Shown here: positions 1 to 8,025 of the stretch, piece by piece
Numbering within the stretch: the first letter of the stretch is position 1
Layout: each line of letters starts with the position of its first letter
Origin: an uncultured Oscillospiraceae bacterium
Lineage (GTDB): Bacteria > Bacillota > Clostridia > Oscillospirales > Oscillospiraceae
Reading direction: 5' to 3'
Length of the DNA: 64,000 bases
Assembly: GCA_910588135.1 (NCBI GenBank)
Contig: CAJUOT010000007.1
Span: forward strand, 1-64,000
Made by a program: the position numbers and the translations under genes
Notes under the pieces: generated by a model
What the model was told of the DNA's origin: nothing
Databases searched by the model: none
Seen by the model: the letters and a program-made list of their open reading frames with translations, nothing else

Positions 1-32
1 GACTGGAGTTCAGACGTGTGCTCTTCCGATCT
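1..32 (+). other. Illumina adapter remnant (not genomic)
   Basis: The first 32 bases match the 3' part of the standard TruSeq read-2 adapter from memory (it begins GACTGGAGTTCAGACG and ends CTCTTCCGATCT). Ribosomal protein L4 coding sequence begins directly after it at base 33, so the adapter sits at a contig or read end and interrupts rplD. Confidence 0.95.
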
Positions 33-205
33 GACACTTCCGCCCGGGTCAGGCTGCTCTGGGTGCCCTGGCGGCAGTTGGCCAGATGGTTCTTGACCAC
101 GTCGTGGACCACATACTGGTTGGGCTCGATGCCGAAGATGGCCTCGGAGAGCTCGACCTCGCCGATCTGCTTACCGGCCATATTATAAAGGTTCGCTTTA
201 GGCAT
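33..205 (-). CDS. rplD: 50S ribosomal protein L4, N-terminal part only
   Basis: Reading leftward from the ATG at 205 gives MPKANLYNMAGKQIGEVEL and on to LTRAEVS, the N-terminus of ribosomal protein L4, which binds 23S rRNA and lines the exit tunnel. About 57 codons are present before the adapter cuts the gene. It follows rplC by 18 bases, the usual S10-operon order, and has an AGGAGA-type ribosome site in the gap. Confidence 0.93.
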
Positions 206-223
206 TTGTCATTCTCTCCTTTC

Positions 224-949
224 TCACTTGTTACGCGCAGAGGCCTTCTGCGGGTTGACGCGGGCGGACTGCTTCTGGGGATTGACGCGCCCGGCGGCCT
301 CGGCGGTGTGCTTCTCGGCCAGCTTCTTGGCGCTGGTGCGCAGGGCGACCACGCCGCCCCGGGGGCCGGGGACCGCGCCGCGCACGGCGATGACGCCCAG
401 CTCCTCGTCCACCTGGACCACGTCCAGGTTCATCACGGTGACCTGCTCGTTGCCCATCTGGCCGGCGCCCGGGTGGCCCTTGAAGATCCGGCTGGGATCG
501 GTGCCCGAGCCCAGGGAGCCCTGGTGACGGTGGACGGGGCCGCCGCCGTGGGTGTTGCGCTTGACGGCGAAGCCGTGGCGCTTGACCACGCCCTGGTAGC
601 CGTGACCCTTGCTGATGCCGGTGATGTCCACCCGGTCGCCGGGGGCGAACACGGTGGCGGTGAGCTGGTCGCCCACGTTCAGCTCGGCGGCGTTGTCCAG
701 CTTGAACTCCTTGAGCACCCGCAGGCACTTGCCGGCTTTCTTGCTGTGGCCCGCCTCGGGCTTGGACAGCTTCTTCTCCGGGACTTCATCGAAGCCCAGC
801 TGGACGGCGGCGTAGCCGTCCTTTTCCTCGGTCTTCTTCTGCACCACGGTGCAGGGGCCCGCCTGGATGACGGTGACCGGGATGACCTTACCGGCTTCGT
901 CGAAGATCTGGGTCATACCCACCTTCTTGCCGATGATGGCCTTTTCCAT
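224..949 (-). CDS. rplC: 50S ribosomal protein L3
   Basis: A 241-residue L3 protein, which binds the 3' end of 23S rRNA in early large-subunit assembly. It starts MEKAIIGKKVGMTQIFDEAGK and carries the family signature GHGYQGVVKRHGF and the HGGGPVHRHQGSLGS loop that reaches the peptidyl-transferase centre. AAGGAGG lies 8 bases before the ATG. The C-terminus is a lysine/arginine-rich tail with two near-identical nonapeptides (RVNPQKQSA, RVNPQKASA), longer than the usual ~210 residues. It is the second gene of the S10 operon here. Confidence 0.97.
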   Translation of the reverse strand: MEKAIIGKKVGMTQIFDEAGKVIPVTVIQAGPCTVVQKKTEEKDGYAAVQLGFDEVPEKKLSKPEAGHSKKAGKCLRVLKEFKLDNAAELNVGDQLTATVFAPGDRVDITGISKGHGYQGVVKRHGFAVKRNTHGGGPVHRHQGSLGSGTDPSRIFKGHPGAGQMGNEQVTVMNLDVVQVDEELGVIAVRGAVPGPRGGVVALRTSAKKLAEKHTAEAAGRVNPQKQSARVNPQKASARNK

Positions 950-1085
950 GTGTATTCCTCCTTAATTAGGTTATTGGTTGAAAAACGTGGGCATTGGGCT
1001 CCCATTGGTTTTCCAACTTGACCCGCTTACCTCAAAGACGCGGTAAACTGCAGTACTCACGATGCTGACGGCGGGAATTTCGTTT

Positions 1086-1161
1086 GTAGGGCGGGACGAC
1101 TCGGCCCGCCGTTTCAAAAACCCCCGTCGATACACGGCGCGCCGGGGTCGTCGCGCCCTAC
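1086..1161. repeat. Intergenic inverted-repeat element (MITE-like)
   Basis: Between rpsJ and rplC, GTAGGGCGGGACGAC at 1086 faces its near-complement GTCGTCGCGCCCTAC ending at 1161, so a 76-base unit has ~25-base imperfect inverted ends around a short centre. It would form a long hairpin in the rpsJ-rplC mRNA. It has no coding capacity and looks like a small dispersed repeat; other copies would be needed to prove mobility. Confidence 0.6.
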
Positions 1162-1181
1162 CCTGTAATCCGTGCCGGAAA

Positions 1182-1496
1182 TTACAATTTGATCTCGATC
1201 TCCACGCCGGCGGGCAGTTCCAGGCTCATCAGGGCCTCCACGGTCTTGGGGGAGGGCTTGATGACGTCGATGAGCCGCTTGTGGGTGCGGCGCTCGAACT
1301 GCTCGCGGCTGTCCTTGTACTTGTGGGGGGAGCGCAGGATGGTGACGATCTCCTTCTTGGTGGGCAGGGGGATGGGGCCGGAGACGGCGGCGCCGCTGCG
1401 CTTGGCGGTGTCCACGATCTTCTCGCCGGCCTGGTCGATGAGCTGATGGTCGTAGGCCTTCAGCCGGATGCGGATCATTTCTTTCTGAGCTGCCAT
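1182..1496 (-). CDS. rpsJ: 30S ribosomal protein S10
   Basis: A 104-residue S10 (NusE), which serves in the small-subunit head and in NusB-NusE antitermination. It contains IRIRLKAYDHQLIDQAGEKIVDTAKRSGA and the HKDSREQFE-like stretch and ends LPAGVEIEIKL, the normal length and ends for the family. AAGGAGG precedes the ATG by 9 bases. It is the first gene of the S10 operon in this window and lies downstream of a ~420-base leader. Confidence 0.97.
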   Translation of the reverse strand: MAAQKEMIRIRLKAYDHQLIDQAGEKIVDTAKRSGAAVSGPIPLPTKKEIVTILRSPHKYKDSREQFERRTHKRLIDVIKPSPKTVEALMSLELPAGVEIEIKL

Positions 1497-1918
1497 GTGT
1501 TTTCCTCCTTGAACATACGAAGTTGACGGTAGAACTGCGTCCTCTGGTCACGCCTCGCCGCGTCGTCGCAAAGTCCGCTGCGCTTTGCTTCCGCCTGCGG
1601 CAAAAGCTGCGCTGCGCTCCCTTGCTCCTCCTTTCCGAACGGAACCCGCTTCGCTGGGCTTCCGTTCGGTTTTGGAGCCGACGGCTCGGACGCTCCTCGC
1701 TTCGTACGGTGAGAGCGATCTTCAATCCACGTTACCGTGCGTATCACTCCCCGGCATGAATAAAACCGGCGCATAGCTGGCCGGTTCTACCCACCCAGGG
1801 CGATATACGCCGTGGAATGAGCCTCTCAGCCGCCCGATTGTACGGACATACTCCGCGGAAGTTACCTCGCTTGCGCGAGCAATCTCCCGCATCATCGCAG
1901 TGCGCCCTTGACAGGCGC
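1497..1918 (-). promoter_or_regulatory. Long 5' leader of the S10 operon
   Basis: About 420 bases separate the S10 promoter from rpsJ. The stretch holds no convincing ORF. It contains a clear stem-loop (CCGAACGGAA at 1636 facing TTCCGTTCGG ending near 1673) and other GC-rich inverted segments. A long structured leader is compatible with autogenous control of ribosomal protein synthesis, but I do not recognise a known leader class. Confidence 0.4.
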
Positions 1919-1924
1919 TTGACT

Positions 1925-1953
1925 ATTGTACAACACGGGCGGGTCAATGTCAA
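1925..1953 (-). promoter_or_regulatory. Sigma-A promoter of the S10 operon
   Basis: On the minus strand TTGACA (1953-1948), a 17-base spacer and TACAAT (1930-1925) form a near-consensus promoter. Transcription would start near 1918 and run into rpsJ, rplC and rplD. Confidence 0.85.
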
Positions 1954-2030
1954 GAATTTTTTGTGCGGCTTTCCAAAGTTTTTTCACGGTTTTGGGTCTT
2001 TTGCCGAGAAATCCTCTGTGCAACCTGCCA

Positions 2031-2062
2031 AAAAGCCTTCCCCCCTCAGGGGGGAAGGCTTT
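2031..2062 (-). terminator. Intrinsic terminator of proS
   Basis: AAAGCCTTCCCCCC and GGGGGGAAGGCTTT form a 14-bp perfect stem with a 3-base loop, followed on the minus strand by TTTTT. It begins 6 bases after the proS stop codon. Confidence 0.9.
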
Positions 2063-2067
2063 CCTTT

Positions 2068-3510
2068 TTAATACGCCACGCCCCAGTATACCATGTGTTT
2101 CGCGGGCTTCCCGCAGCAGGCGCACACGTCGCCCAGCCGCTCCTGCTCGAAGGGGATGCACCGGGAGGTGACCCCCGCCTCCTCCTTCATTTTCAGCTCA
2201 CACTCCAGCCCGCCGCACCACATGGTCTTGGCGAAGCCGCCCCGGTCGGCCATCTTCTCCCTGACCTCGGCCAGGGTGGCGCAGGGGTAGGTGTTGTCCT
2301 CCAGGTTCTTTTTGGCCCTGGCGTACAGCCCGTTATGGATATCGTCCAGCATCCGGGCCACGGTGTCCTCGATGCCGTCCAGGGACACGAAGGACTTCTC
2401 CCCGCTGTCCCGGCGCACCAGCACGCACTGGTTTTGCTCCATGTCCTTGGGGCCCAGCTCCAGGCGCAGGGGCACGCCCTTCATCTCGTACTCGGCGAAT
2501 TTCCAGCCGGGGGAGTTGTCGGAAGCGTCCATCTTCACCCGGAAGCCCGCCTGCTTCAGCCGCTCCATGACGGCCTCGTTGGCCTCGATGACGCCCTGCT
2601 TGTGCTGGGCCACGGGGATGACCACCACCTGGATGGGGGCGATTTTGGGGGGCAGCACCAGTCCGTTGTTGTCGCCGTGGGTCATGATGACCCCGCCGAT
2701 GAGCCGGGTGGACACCCCCCAGGAGGTCTGGAAGGGGTTGTGGGGCAGGTTGTCCTTCCCCGCGAAGGTGATGCCGAAGGCCTTTGTGAACCCGTCCCCG
2801 AAGTAGTGGGAGGTGCCCGCCTGGAGGGCCTTCTTGTCGTGCATCATGCACTCCACGGCGTAGGTGGCCTCGGCGCCGGAGAACTTCTCCTTCTCCGTCT
2901 TGCGCCCTTTTACCACCGGCATGGCCAGGTAGTTCTCGCAGAAGTCGGCGTAGATGTTCAGCATCCGCTCCGTCTCCTGGATGGCCTCTTCTGCTGTGGC
3001 GTGCATGGTGTGGCCCTCCTGCCACAAAAACTCCCGGTGGCGCAGGAAGGGGCGGCTGGTCTTCTCCCAGCGCAGCACCGAGCACCACTGGTTGTACAGC
3101 TTGGGCAGGTCCCGGTGGGAGTGGATGATATGGGCGTAGTGCTCACAGAACAGCGTCTCGGAGGTGGGGCGGATGCACATACGCTCCTCCAGCTTCTCGC
3201 TGCCGCCGTAGGTCACCCAGGCGCACTCGGGGGCGAAGCCCTCCACATGGTCCTTCTCCTTTTGCAGCAGGGACTCGGGGATGAGCATGGGCAGGTAGAC
3301 GTTTTCGTGGCCGGCGGCCTTGAACATCCCGTCCAGGATGCGCTGGAAGTTCTCCCAGATGGCGTAGCCGTAGGGCCGGTAGATGAACATCCCCTTGATG
3401 CTGGAATAGTCGATGAGCTCCGCCTTGGTGCACACATCGGTGTACCACTGGGCAAAGTCCGCGTCCATATCGGTGATCTGGCTGACCTGTTTGTTTTTGT
3501 CCTGTGCCAT
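2068..3510 (-). CDS. proS: Prolyl-tRNA synthetase, short (archaeal/type 3) form
   Basis: A 480-residue class II aminoacyl-tRNA synthetase that charges tRNA-Pro. Class II motifs are visible: RPTSET near residue 120 followed by the motif 2 region LRWEKTSRPFLRHREFLWQEGHT. The C-terminus carries a cysteine pair set (CIPFEQ...CACC) and ends in tyrosine (WGVAY), as in the type 3 enzymes that lack the editing domain of the long bacterial form. I chose the ATG at 3510 (MAQDKNK) because AAAGGA lies just before it; an in-frame ATG at 3549 has no ribosome site. Confidence 0.95.
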   Translation of the reverse strand: MAQDKNKQVSQITDMDADFAQWYTDVCTKAELIDYSSIKGMFIYRPYGYAIWENFQRILDGMFKAAGHENVYLPMLIPESLLQKEKDHVEGFAPECAWVTYGGSEKLEERMCIRPTSETLFCEHYAHIIHSHRDLPKLYNQWCSVLRWEKTSRPFLRHREFLWQEGHTMHATAEEAIQETERMLNIYADFCENYLAMPVVKGRKTEKEKFSGAEATYAVECMMHDKKALQAGTSHYFGDGFTKAFGITFAGKDNLPHNPFQTSWGVSTRLIGGVIMTHGDNNGLVLPPKIAPIQVVVIPVAQHKQGVIEANEAVMERLKQAGFRVKMDASDNSPGWKFAEYEMKGVPLRLELGPKDMEQNQCVLVRRDSGEKSFVSLDGIEDTVARMLDDIHNGLYARAKKNLEDNTYPCATLAEVREKMADRGGFAKTMWCGGLECELKMKEEAGVTSRCIPFEQERLGDVCACCGKPAKHMVYWGVAY

Positions 3511-3586
3511 ATTGCTCAATCCTTTATATATTAATGTGGGAAACTCCATATCCTATCGGAGGCGGGTTTCGCGGGGAGTGCACAAT

Positions 3587-3615
3587 ATTGTATTGCCAAA
3601 CCGGTCAAAAGTCAA
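3587..3615 (-). promoter_or_regulatory. Promoter of proS
   Basis: Minus-strand TTGACT (3615-3610), 17-base spacer, TACAAT (3592-3587), giving a leader of about 70 bases before proS. The -35 box abuts the terminator hairpin of the upstream gene. Confidence 0.75.
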
Positions 3616-3639
3616 GGGGGAAGGGTTTCCCCTTCCCCC
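3616..3639 (-). terminator. Hairpin terminator of the kinase-like gene
   Basis: GGGGGAAGGG and CCCTTCCCCC form a 10-bp stem with a 4-base loop just after the stop at 3647. The downstream tract on the minus strand is only partly T-rich, so termination may be incomplete and could feed proS. Confidence 0.6.
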
Positions 3640-3646
3640 GCACGGC

Positions 3647-4429
3647 TCATAGGTCCTCCGGCTCAAAGACCCGGGCGGGCAGCAGCCCGCTCAGGGCCAC
3701 CAGGGCCTCGTCGAACCCCCCCTGGTCCCAGGCCAGCGCCGGGGTTTCCAGCAGTGTCCCCTCCGCCGCGCCCAGGGGGATGGACGCCACCACCCGCAGC
3801 CCCCTGCCGGGGGCGCAGCCCGCCACCAGCGTCCCGCCGTGGAGGGTCGCCACCCGCCGGGCCACGGCCACCCCCACGCCGCCGCGCCGCCAGTCCGGCG
3901 CCGCCTCTTCCCCGCTGGAGAACAGGTACTGCACCCGCTCGGGGGGAATGCCCGGCCCGTCGTCCTCCACAGTGAACACCGCCTGCCCATCCCGGCCGGC
4001 CAGGGCCAGCGTCACATGTCCGCCCGCCTTGGCCGCGTTGGACACCAGCTCCATCAGCATCTGGCCCACCAGCCCCTCGTCCGCCCAGGCGGACAGGCGC
4101 TCCGGCGCCTCCACCTCCAGCGATATCCCCGCGCAGGCCAGCAGCCCCGCCAGCCGCCCTCCCAGCTCCCGGGTGAACCGGGCCAGGTCCACGGGGGCGC
4201 GCTCCAGCCGGGGCGGCTCCTCCCCGCCCAGCCGGCGGCTCAGCTCCAGCCGCCCCACAATGCGCAGCATCCGGCAAATGCTCTGGTTCAGCGCCGCCAG
4301 GCACCCCCGGCTCCTCTTGTCCGTGGCCGTCCGCTCCAGGAGCTGGCTGGCCGCCGTCATCTGGGCCAGCTGCACCCTCAGCTCCGCCGCCGTGCGCGCC
4401 GTCCCCTGGTTCAGCTCTCCCTTGTCCAC
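3647..4429 (-). CDS. Orphan sensor histidine kinase-like ATPase
   Basis: A 260-residue protein with a C-terminal HATPase_c domain: N box ELVSNAAKA near residue 135, G1 box DDGPGIP near 163, and G2 GGVGVAVARRV near 190. The N-terminal half is helical and resembles a dimerisation region, but no clear phospho-acceptor histidine motif and no membrane segment or sensor domain are visible. The start is GTG at 4429, preceded by AAAGGGGG. No response regulator is adjacent, so its partner is unknown. It could be a cytoplasmic kinase or an anti-sigma-like ATPase. Confidence 0.75.
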   Translation of the reverse strand: MDKGELNQGTARTAAELRVQLAQMTAASQLLERTATDKRSRGCLAALNQSICRMLRIVGRLELSRRLGGEEPPRLERAPVDLARFTRELGGRLAGLLACAGISLEVEAPERLSAWADEGLVGQMLMELVSNAAKAGGHVTLALAGRDGQAVFTVEDDGPGIPPERVQYLFSSGEEAAPDWRRGGVGVAVARRVATLHGGTLVAGCAPGRGLRVVASIPLGAAEGTLLETPALAWDQGGFDEALVALSGLLPARVFEPEDL

Positions 4430-4626
4430 CGGCCCCGCCCCCTTTCCACTCTCTTTATGCTATGCAGATTTCTTCCGGCCTCTCCTGGAAATGGCTTCCG
4501 CCTCCCCGCCGAACCGTGTCGAATTTTGTCGAATTTTTTCCATTGTAGCAGACCCGGCGGGTTTTGGCAAGGGCGGGCGGCCTCCCCCCGGGGCGGAAAG
4601 TTTTGCCCTCCCGCCCCCCGCGGGCG

Positions 4627-4655
4627 TTGCGGCCCGGGCCGGCCTGTGGTATAAT
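4627..4655 (+). promoter_or_regulatory. Promoter of the SecB-like gene
   Basis: TTGCGG, 17 bases, TATAAT, with TGG directly before the -10 box (extended -10). The ribosome site ACGGAGG follows at 4681. Confidence 0.75.
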
Positions 4656-4694
4656 CATGGCAGTCAGAGAAAAAAACAATACGGAGGTGCCCCC

Positions 4695-5105
4695 ATGGCG
4701 CAGCTCAATATGCTCTCCTACAAGCTCCGGGACCTGCAGTTTTTCAACAAGCTGGAGGCCGCCGGCCAGGTCCAGCTGGAGAACAGCTTTTCCTTTTCGG
4801 TGAACTACACCGCGGACAACACCCGCTGCATGGCCACGCTGTACCAGTGCGTGAAGGACAAGACCGGCTCTCCCGACCACAATTTTTTCGTCTCTGTGGA
4901 GCTGGCCGGTATCTTCGAGGTGACCGGCGAACCCACGGACGAGGACAAGCGGGACTTCCATGTGATGTGCTACCAGCAGCTCTTCCCCTATGCCGAGATG
5001 CTGGCCAAGCAGGTGTGCGCCGCCGGCGGCATGCCCAACTTCCTGCTGCTGCGCCAGAAGATGTCCCGGGACAACGTGGTGCTCAACCGCCCCGCCGGGC
5101 CGTGA
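4695..5105 (+). CDS. SecB-like protein-export chaperone
   Basis: A 136-residue protein with the SecB fold pattern: an N-terminal beta segment LENSFSFSVNYTA, then VSVELAGIFEVTGE, and the family landmark LFPYAEMLAKQVCAAGGMPNFLLLRQ, which aligns with the LFPYAR...GTFPQLNL region of SecB. Such proteins hold preproteins unfolded for the Sec translocase or act in toxin-antitoxin-chaperone systems. Classical SecB is proteobacterial; Firmicutes homologues are shorter and of less certain role. It is monocistronic with its own promoter and terminator. Confidence 0.72.
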   Translation: MAQLNMLSYKLRDLQFFNKLEAAGQVQLENSFSFSVNYTADNTRCMATLYQCVKDKTGSPDHNFFVSVELAGIFEVTGEPTDEDKRDFHVMCYQQLFPYAEMLAKQVCAAGGMPNFLLLRQKMSRDNVVLNRPAGP

Positions 5106-5121
5106 CGCCCCTAGGCGCAGA

Positions 5122-5153
5122 AAAGCTCCCCGCCGTTCCTGGCGGGGAGCTTT
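5122..5153. terminator. Terminator between convergent genes
   Basis: AAAGCTCCCCGCC and GGCGGGGAGCTTT form a 13-bp stem with a T-rich tail on each strand, so it can end the SecB-like gene (plus) and the zinc-ribbon gene (minus). Confidence 0.85.
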
Positions 5154-5233
5154 CGCGTTTTTCATTCCATTGTCACGCCCGGATCGGGCGCGCCCTTGCT
5201 CCGGTCCATCCGGCGGGGCGCCGGCCCTCGCGC

Positions 5234-5629
5234 TCAGCTCTTTTCCTCGAACACCGCGCCGCAGGAGCGGCAGTGGACGGTAATGCGCCCCTTTCCCCGG
5301 GGCACCCGCATCTGCTGGCCGCAGTTCGGGCACTTGAAATAGCGGTGCTCCCGGTCATGCGCCCGGGTGCGGAAGGCGCTCCAGCGGCGCAGGACGGGCC
5401 GGACCGCCTGGAGGAACCGGGCGTTTTCCGCCCGCCGGCGCTCCAAATCCCGGGACAGGGAGCGGTACAGGCTCAGGGCAATCAGGATCAGCCCCACCAC
5501 CTCGAAGACCAGCATCCTGGTGAACAAAAAGACCAGATAGGCGGTCACGTACAGGGCGATGAGCAGCAGGTTCAACTGATCCCCACCATACCGCCCCGTC
5601 ATAAAGCGGGCCATAGAACGGCGAATCAT
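5234..5629 (-). CDS. Small zinc-ribbon membrane protein
   Basis: A 131-residue protein with two hydrophobic segments (about residues 20-36 and 40-55), then an arginine-rich helix and a C-terminal zinc ribbon with CPNC and CRSC pairs, ending AVFEEKS. The layout suggests a membrane anchor presenting a cytoplasmic zinc ribbon. AGGAGGTGA precedes the ATG. Function unknown; similar small proteins are common in Clostridia. Confidence 0.75.
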   Translation of the reverse strand: MIRRSMARFMTGRYGGDQLNLLLIALYVTAYLVFLFTRMLVFEVVGLILIALSLYRSLSRDLERRRAENARFLQAVRPVLRRWSAFRTRAHDREHRYFKCPNCGQQMRVPRGKGRITVHCRSCGAVFEEKS

Positions 5630-5683
5630 GGGTGCTCACCTCCTGCGGTAACCGGGTTGGGGGACTTTTAAGGGATTATTATT

Positions 5684-5712
5684 AATATAGCGCCGGAAAA
5701 TGTCCGCGTCAA
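5684..5712 (-). promoter_or_regulatory. Promoter of the zinc-ribbon gene
   Basis: Minus-strand TTGACG (5712-5707), 17-base spacer, TATATT (5689-5684). The 20-bp direct repeat at 5721 lies just upstream of the -35 box. Confidence 0.7.
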
Positions 5713-5720
5713 TGGGGTAA

Positions 5721-5740
5721 CCGTAAACAAAATGTGAATT
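5721..5740. repeat. Left copy of a perfect 20-bp direct repeat (possible attL)
   Basis: CCGTAAACAAAATGTGAATT occurs here and, unchanged and in the same orientation, at 40223-40242. The two copies enclose every mobile-element gene in the window plus the sugar genes. This copy sits upstream of a backbone promoter, as a target site might. Confidence 0.55.
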
Positions 5741-5842
5741 TCACAGGCCGACCTCGCTTTTGTCCGCCGCCGTCCGCGCATGATTGCATTTCAAGCCTTT
5801 TGCGCTTCTCGCGTTCGCTGCCGTCCGGGGCCGGTCGGAGGC

Positions 5843-5868
5843 TAAAGGGAAAATTCAAGGGAAAATTT
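5843..5868. repeat. Left copy of an integrase-arm-like repeat
   Basis: The 26 bases here (TAAAGGGAAAA, three variable bases, AAGGGAAAA and TTT) match 22 of 26 positions of the stretch at 15940-15965, which begins at the integrase stop codon. Such paired repeats near both ends of an element resemble the arm or DR2 sites bound by tyrosine integrases. Confidence 0.45.
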
Positions 5869-5893
5869 GAGGCGGGAAAGACACCCCGGCCCG

Positions 5894-7750
5894 GTGTCCG
5901 AATCGGACACCACGCCCAGCGCCGCCCAGCTGAGGCCGCGGCCTCAATGCAGACCGCCGCACCCAGCCCGCCTGAAGATTTGCATTGGGGAAAATTTCTC
6001 GCACGAGAGGGGCCATACGGTCTCTCGCCCCCACGCTTCAAACTTTCTTTGGGTGGGGGATGGGGTAAGCCTTACCCGGCGTGGAGCTGGGCCGGTGTGC
6101 CGCCATCCTCGGGGCCGCTGCTCTGGGCATGGAGCCGCCCAGCAGGGGCACCGCCGCCGATCCCCATGGGAGGGCACCGCCCTGGCCTGGATGGTGGGAG
6201 GGCATGGCCTGGGCTTCCTGTGGCCGTCTCTGGGCCCTGCGTGGCGGGCAGGGGCAGGGACATGGCAGGGGCCGCCGCACAGCTCCCTGGCCTTCCTGGG
6301 CCGTTCCTGTGCCCCGCATAGAGGGCAGGGAACAAGGGACAGGCCGCCCAGCTCCCCCCGCCTGGATGGTCAGGAAGGGCACCCGCCCCGGCATGGAGCT
6401 GGGCCTGGTGTGCCGCCATCCTCGGGGCCGCTGCTCTGGGCATGGAGCCGCCCAGCAGGGGCACCGCCACCGATCCCCATGGGAGGGCACCGCCCTGGCC
6501 TGGGGTGGGAGGGTACGCCCTGGGCTTCCTGTGGCCGTCTCTGGGCCCTGCGTGGCGGGCAGGGACAGGGACGTGACAGGGGCCCGTCGCACGATTTTCC
6601 GGCCCTCCTGGGCCGTCCTGTGGCCGCTGGCCGCGCCGATCTGCGCCGCTGTAAACGCCGCCGCTTTCGGAGTACCCGCGCCCGCCCGTGCGGAAAGTAC
6701 CTGCGCACCCACGCCCGCGCCTTGCCGTGAGGAAAAATTCCTGCTGTTTTGGCTGTGTCCGAATCGGACACCACGTCCAGCGCTGCCCAGCTGGGGCCGC
6801 GGCCTCAATGCAGACCGCCGCACCCGGCCCACCCGAAGATCTGCATTGGGGAAAATTTCTCGCACGAGAGGGGCCATACGGTCTTTTGCCCTTGCGCCTC
6901 AAACTTTCTTTGGGTGGGGGGAGGGGGTAAGCCTTGCCCCGGCATGGAGCTGGGCCTGGTGTGCTGCCATCCTCGGGGCCGCCGCCCTGGGCATGGAGCC
7001 GCCCAGCGTGGGCACCGCCGCCGCTCCCCATGGGAGGGCACCGCCCTGGCCTGGATGGTGGGAGGGTACGCCCTGGGCCTCCTGTGGCCGTCTCTGGGCC
7101 CTGCGTGGCGGGCAGGGGCAGGGACATGGCAGGGGCCGCCGCACAGCTCCCCCGGCCCTCCTGGGCCGTCCTGGTGGTGCTGAAGCAGGAAGGACACCGC
7201 CCCGGCGTGGAGCTGGGCCTGGTGTGCCGCCATCCTCGGGGCCGCCGCCCTGGGCATGGAGCCGCCCAGCGTGGGCACCGCCGCCGCTCCCCATGGGAGG
7301 GCACCGCCCTGGCCTGGATGGTGGGAGGGTACGCCCTGGGCCTCCTGTGGCCGTCCCTGGGCCCCGCGTGGCGGGCAGGGGCAGAGGGACACGGGCAGGG
7401 GGCCGCCGCATAGCTTCCCGGCCCTCCTGGGCCGTTCTGTGGCCGTCCTGTGGCCGCTGGCCGCGCCGATCTGCGCCGCTGTAAACGCCGCCGCTTTCGG
7501 AGTACCCGCGCCCGCCCGTGCGGAAAGTACCCGCGCACCCACGCCCGCGCCTTGCCGTGAGGAAAAATTCCTGCTGTTTTGGCGGTGTCCGAATCGGACA
7601 CCACGCCCAGCGCCGCCCAGTTGGGGCCGCGGCCTCGATGCAGACCGCCGCACCCGGCCCGCCCGAAGATCTGCATTGGGGAAAATTTCTCGCACGAGAG
7701 GGGCCATACGGTCTCTCGCCCCCGCGCTTCAAACTTTCTTTGGGTGGGGG
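5894..7750. repeat. Nested GC-rich tandem-repeat array (A-B-B-C units)
   Basis: The region is built from three unit types in the order A-B-B-C-A-B-B-C-A. A (about 165 bases) starts at 5894, 6755 and 7585. B (about 240 bases) starts near 6078, 6390, 6941 and 7204. C (about 145 bases) starts at 6611 and 7441. The super-repeat period is 861 then 830 bases. Each A unit contains the palindrome GTGTCCGAATCGGACAC, a GGCCGCGGCC palindrome, a CAATGCA/TGCATTG stem and a CGAGAG/CTCTCG stem. Long open frames exist on both strands but shift frame between copies and lack ribosome sites, so I treat it as non-coding. It lies downstream of the rep genes. Confidence 0.85.
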
Positions 7751-8025
7751 GATGGTCGGGCCCCTACGGGGCCACCTGCGCACGTATGGCCGCGCATGGC
7801 CGCGCCCCCGCGCCCAAGCGTCCCAGCGCATACGTAGCTTCCCGCCGAAAAACACGTGCAAAAATCCGCTGTTTTTTCGCATTTCCTGAAGCTGCCGCTT
7901 CGCCCACGCCCGCGCCGCCCCGCGTGCGTGATTTTAACCCCGCACACACAGGATAGCAGACCCGCTCGGACACATCAAGGGCTTTCCTCTTGTTTCTCTG
8001 TCCCCTGTCCTAAAGTTATACTTAC
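7751..8025. other. Non-coding stretch between the repeat array and rep
   Basis: I see no gene, promoter or clear terminator here. The sequence is GC-rich and then drops in GC just before the rep stop codon at 8026. Confidence 0.4.

Noticed and set aside
86..1021. 311-codon plus-strand ORF opposite rplC
   Set aside because: It is the antisense shadow of a certain ribosomal protein gene.
1497..1740. A small protein gene in the S10 leader
   Set aside because: Open frames there are out of frame with each other, lack ribosome sites and follow low-complexity codon runs.
5870..7880. Very long open frames (up to 534 codons) on both strands of the repeat array
   Set aside because: They are Pro/Gly/Arg/Ala-rich, repeat units appear in different frames in different copies, and no ribosome site precedes them. 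High GC alone removes stop codons.
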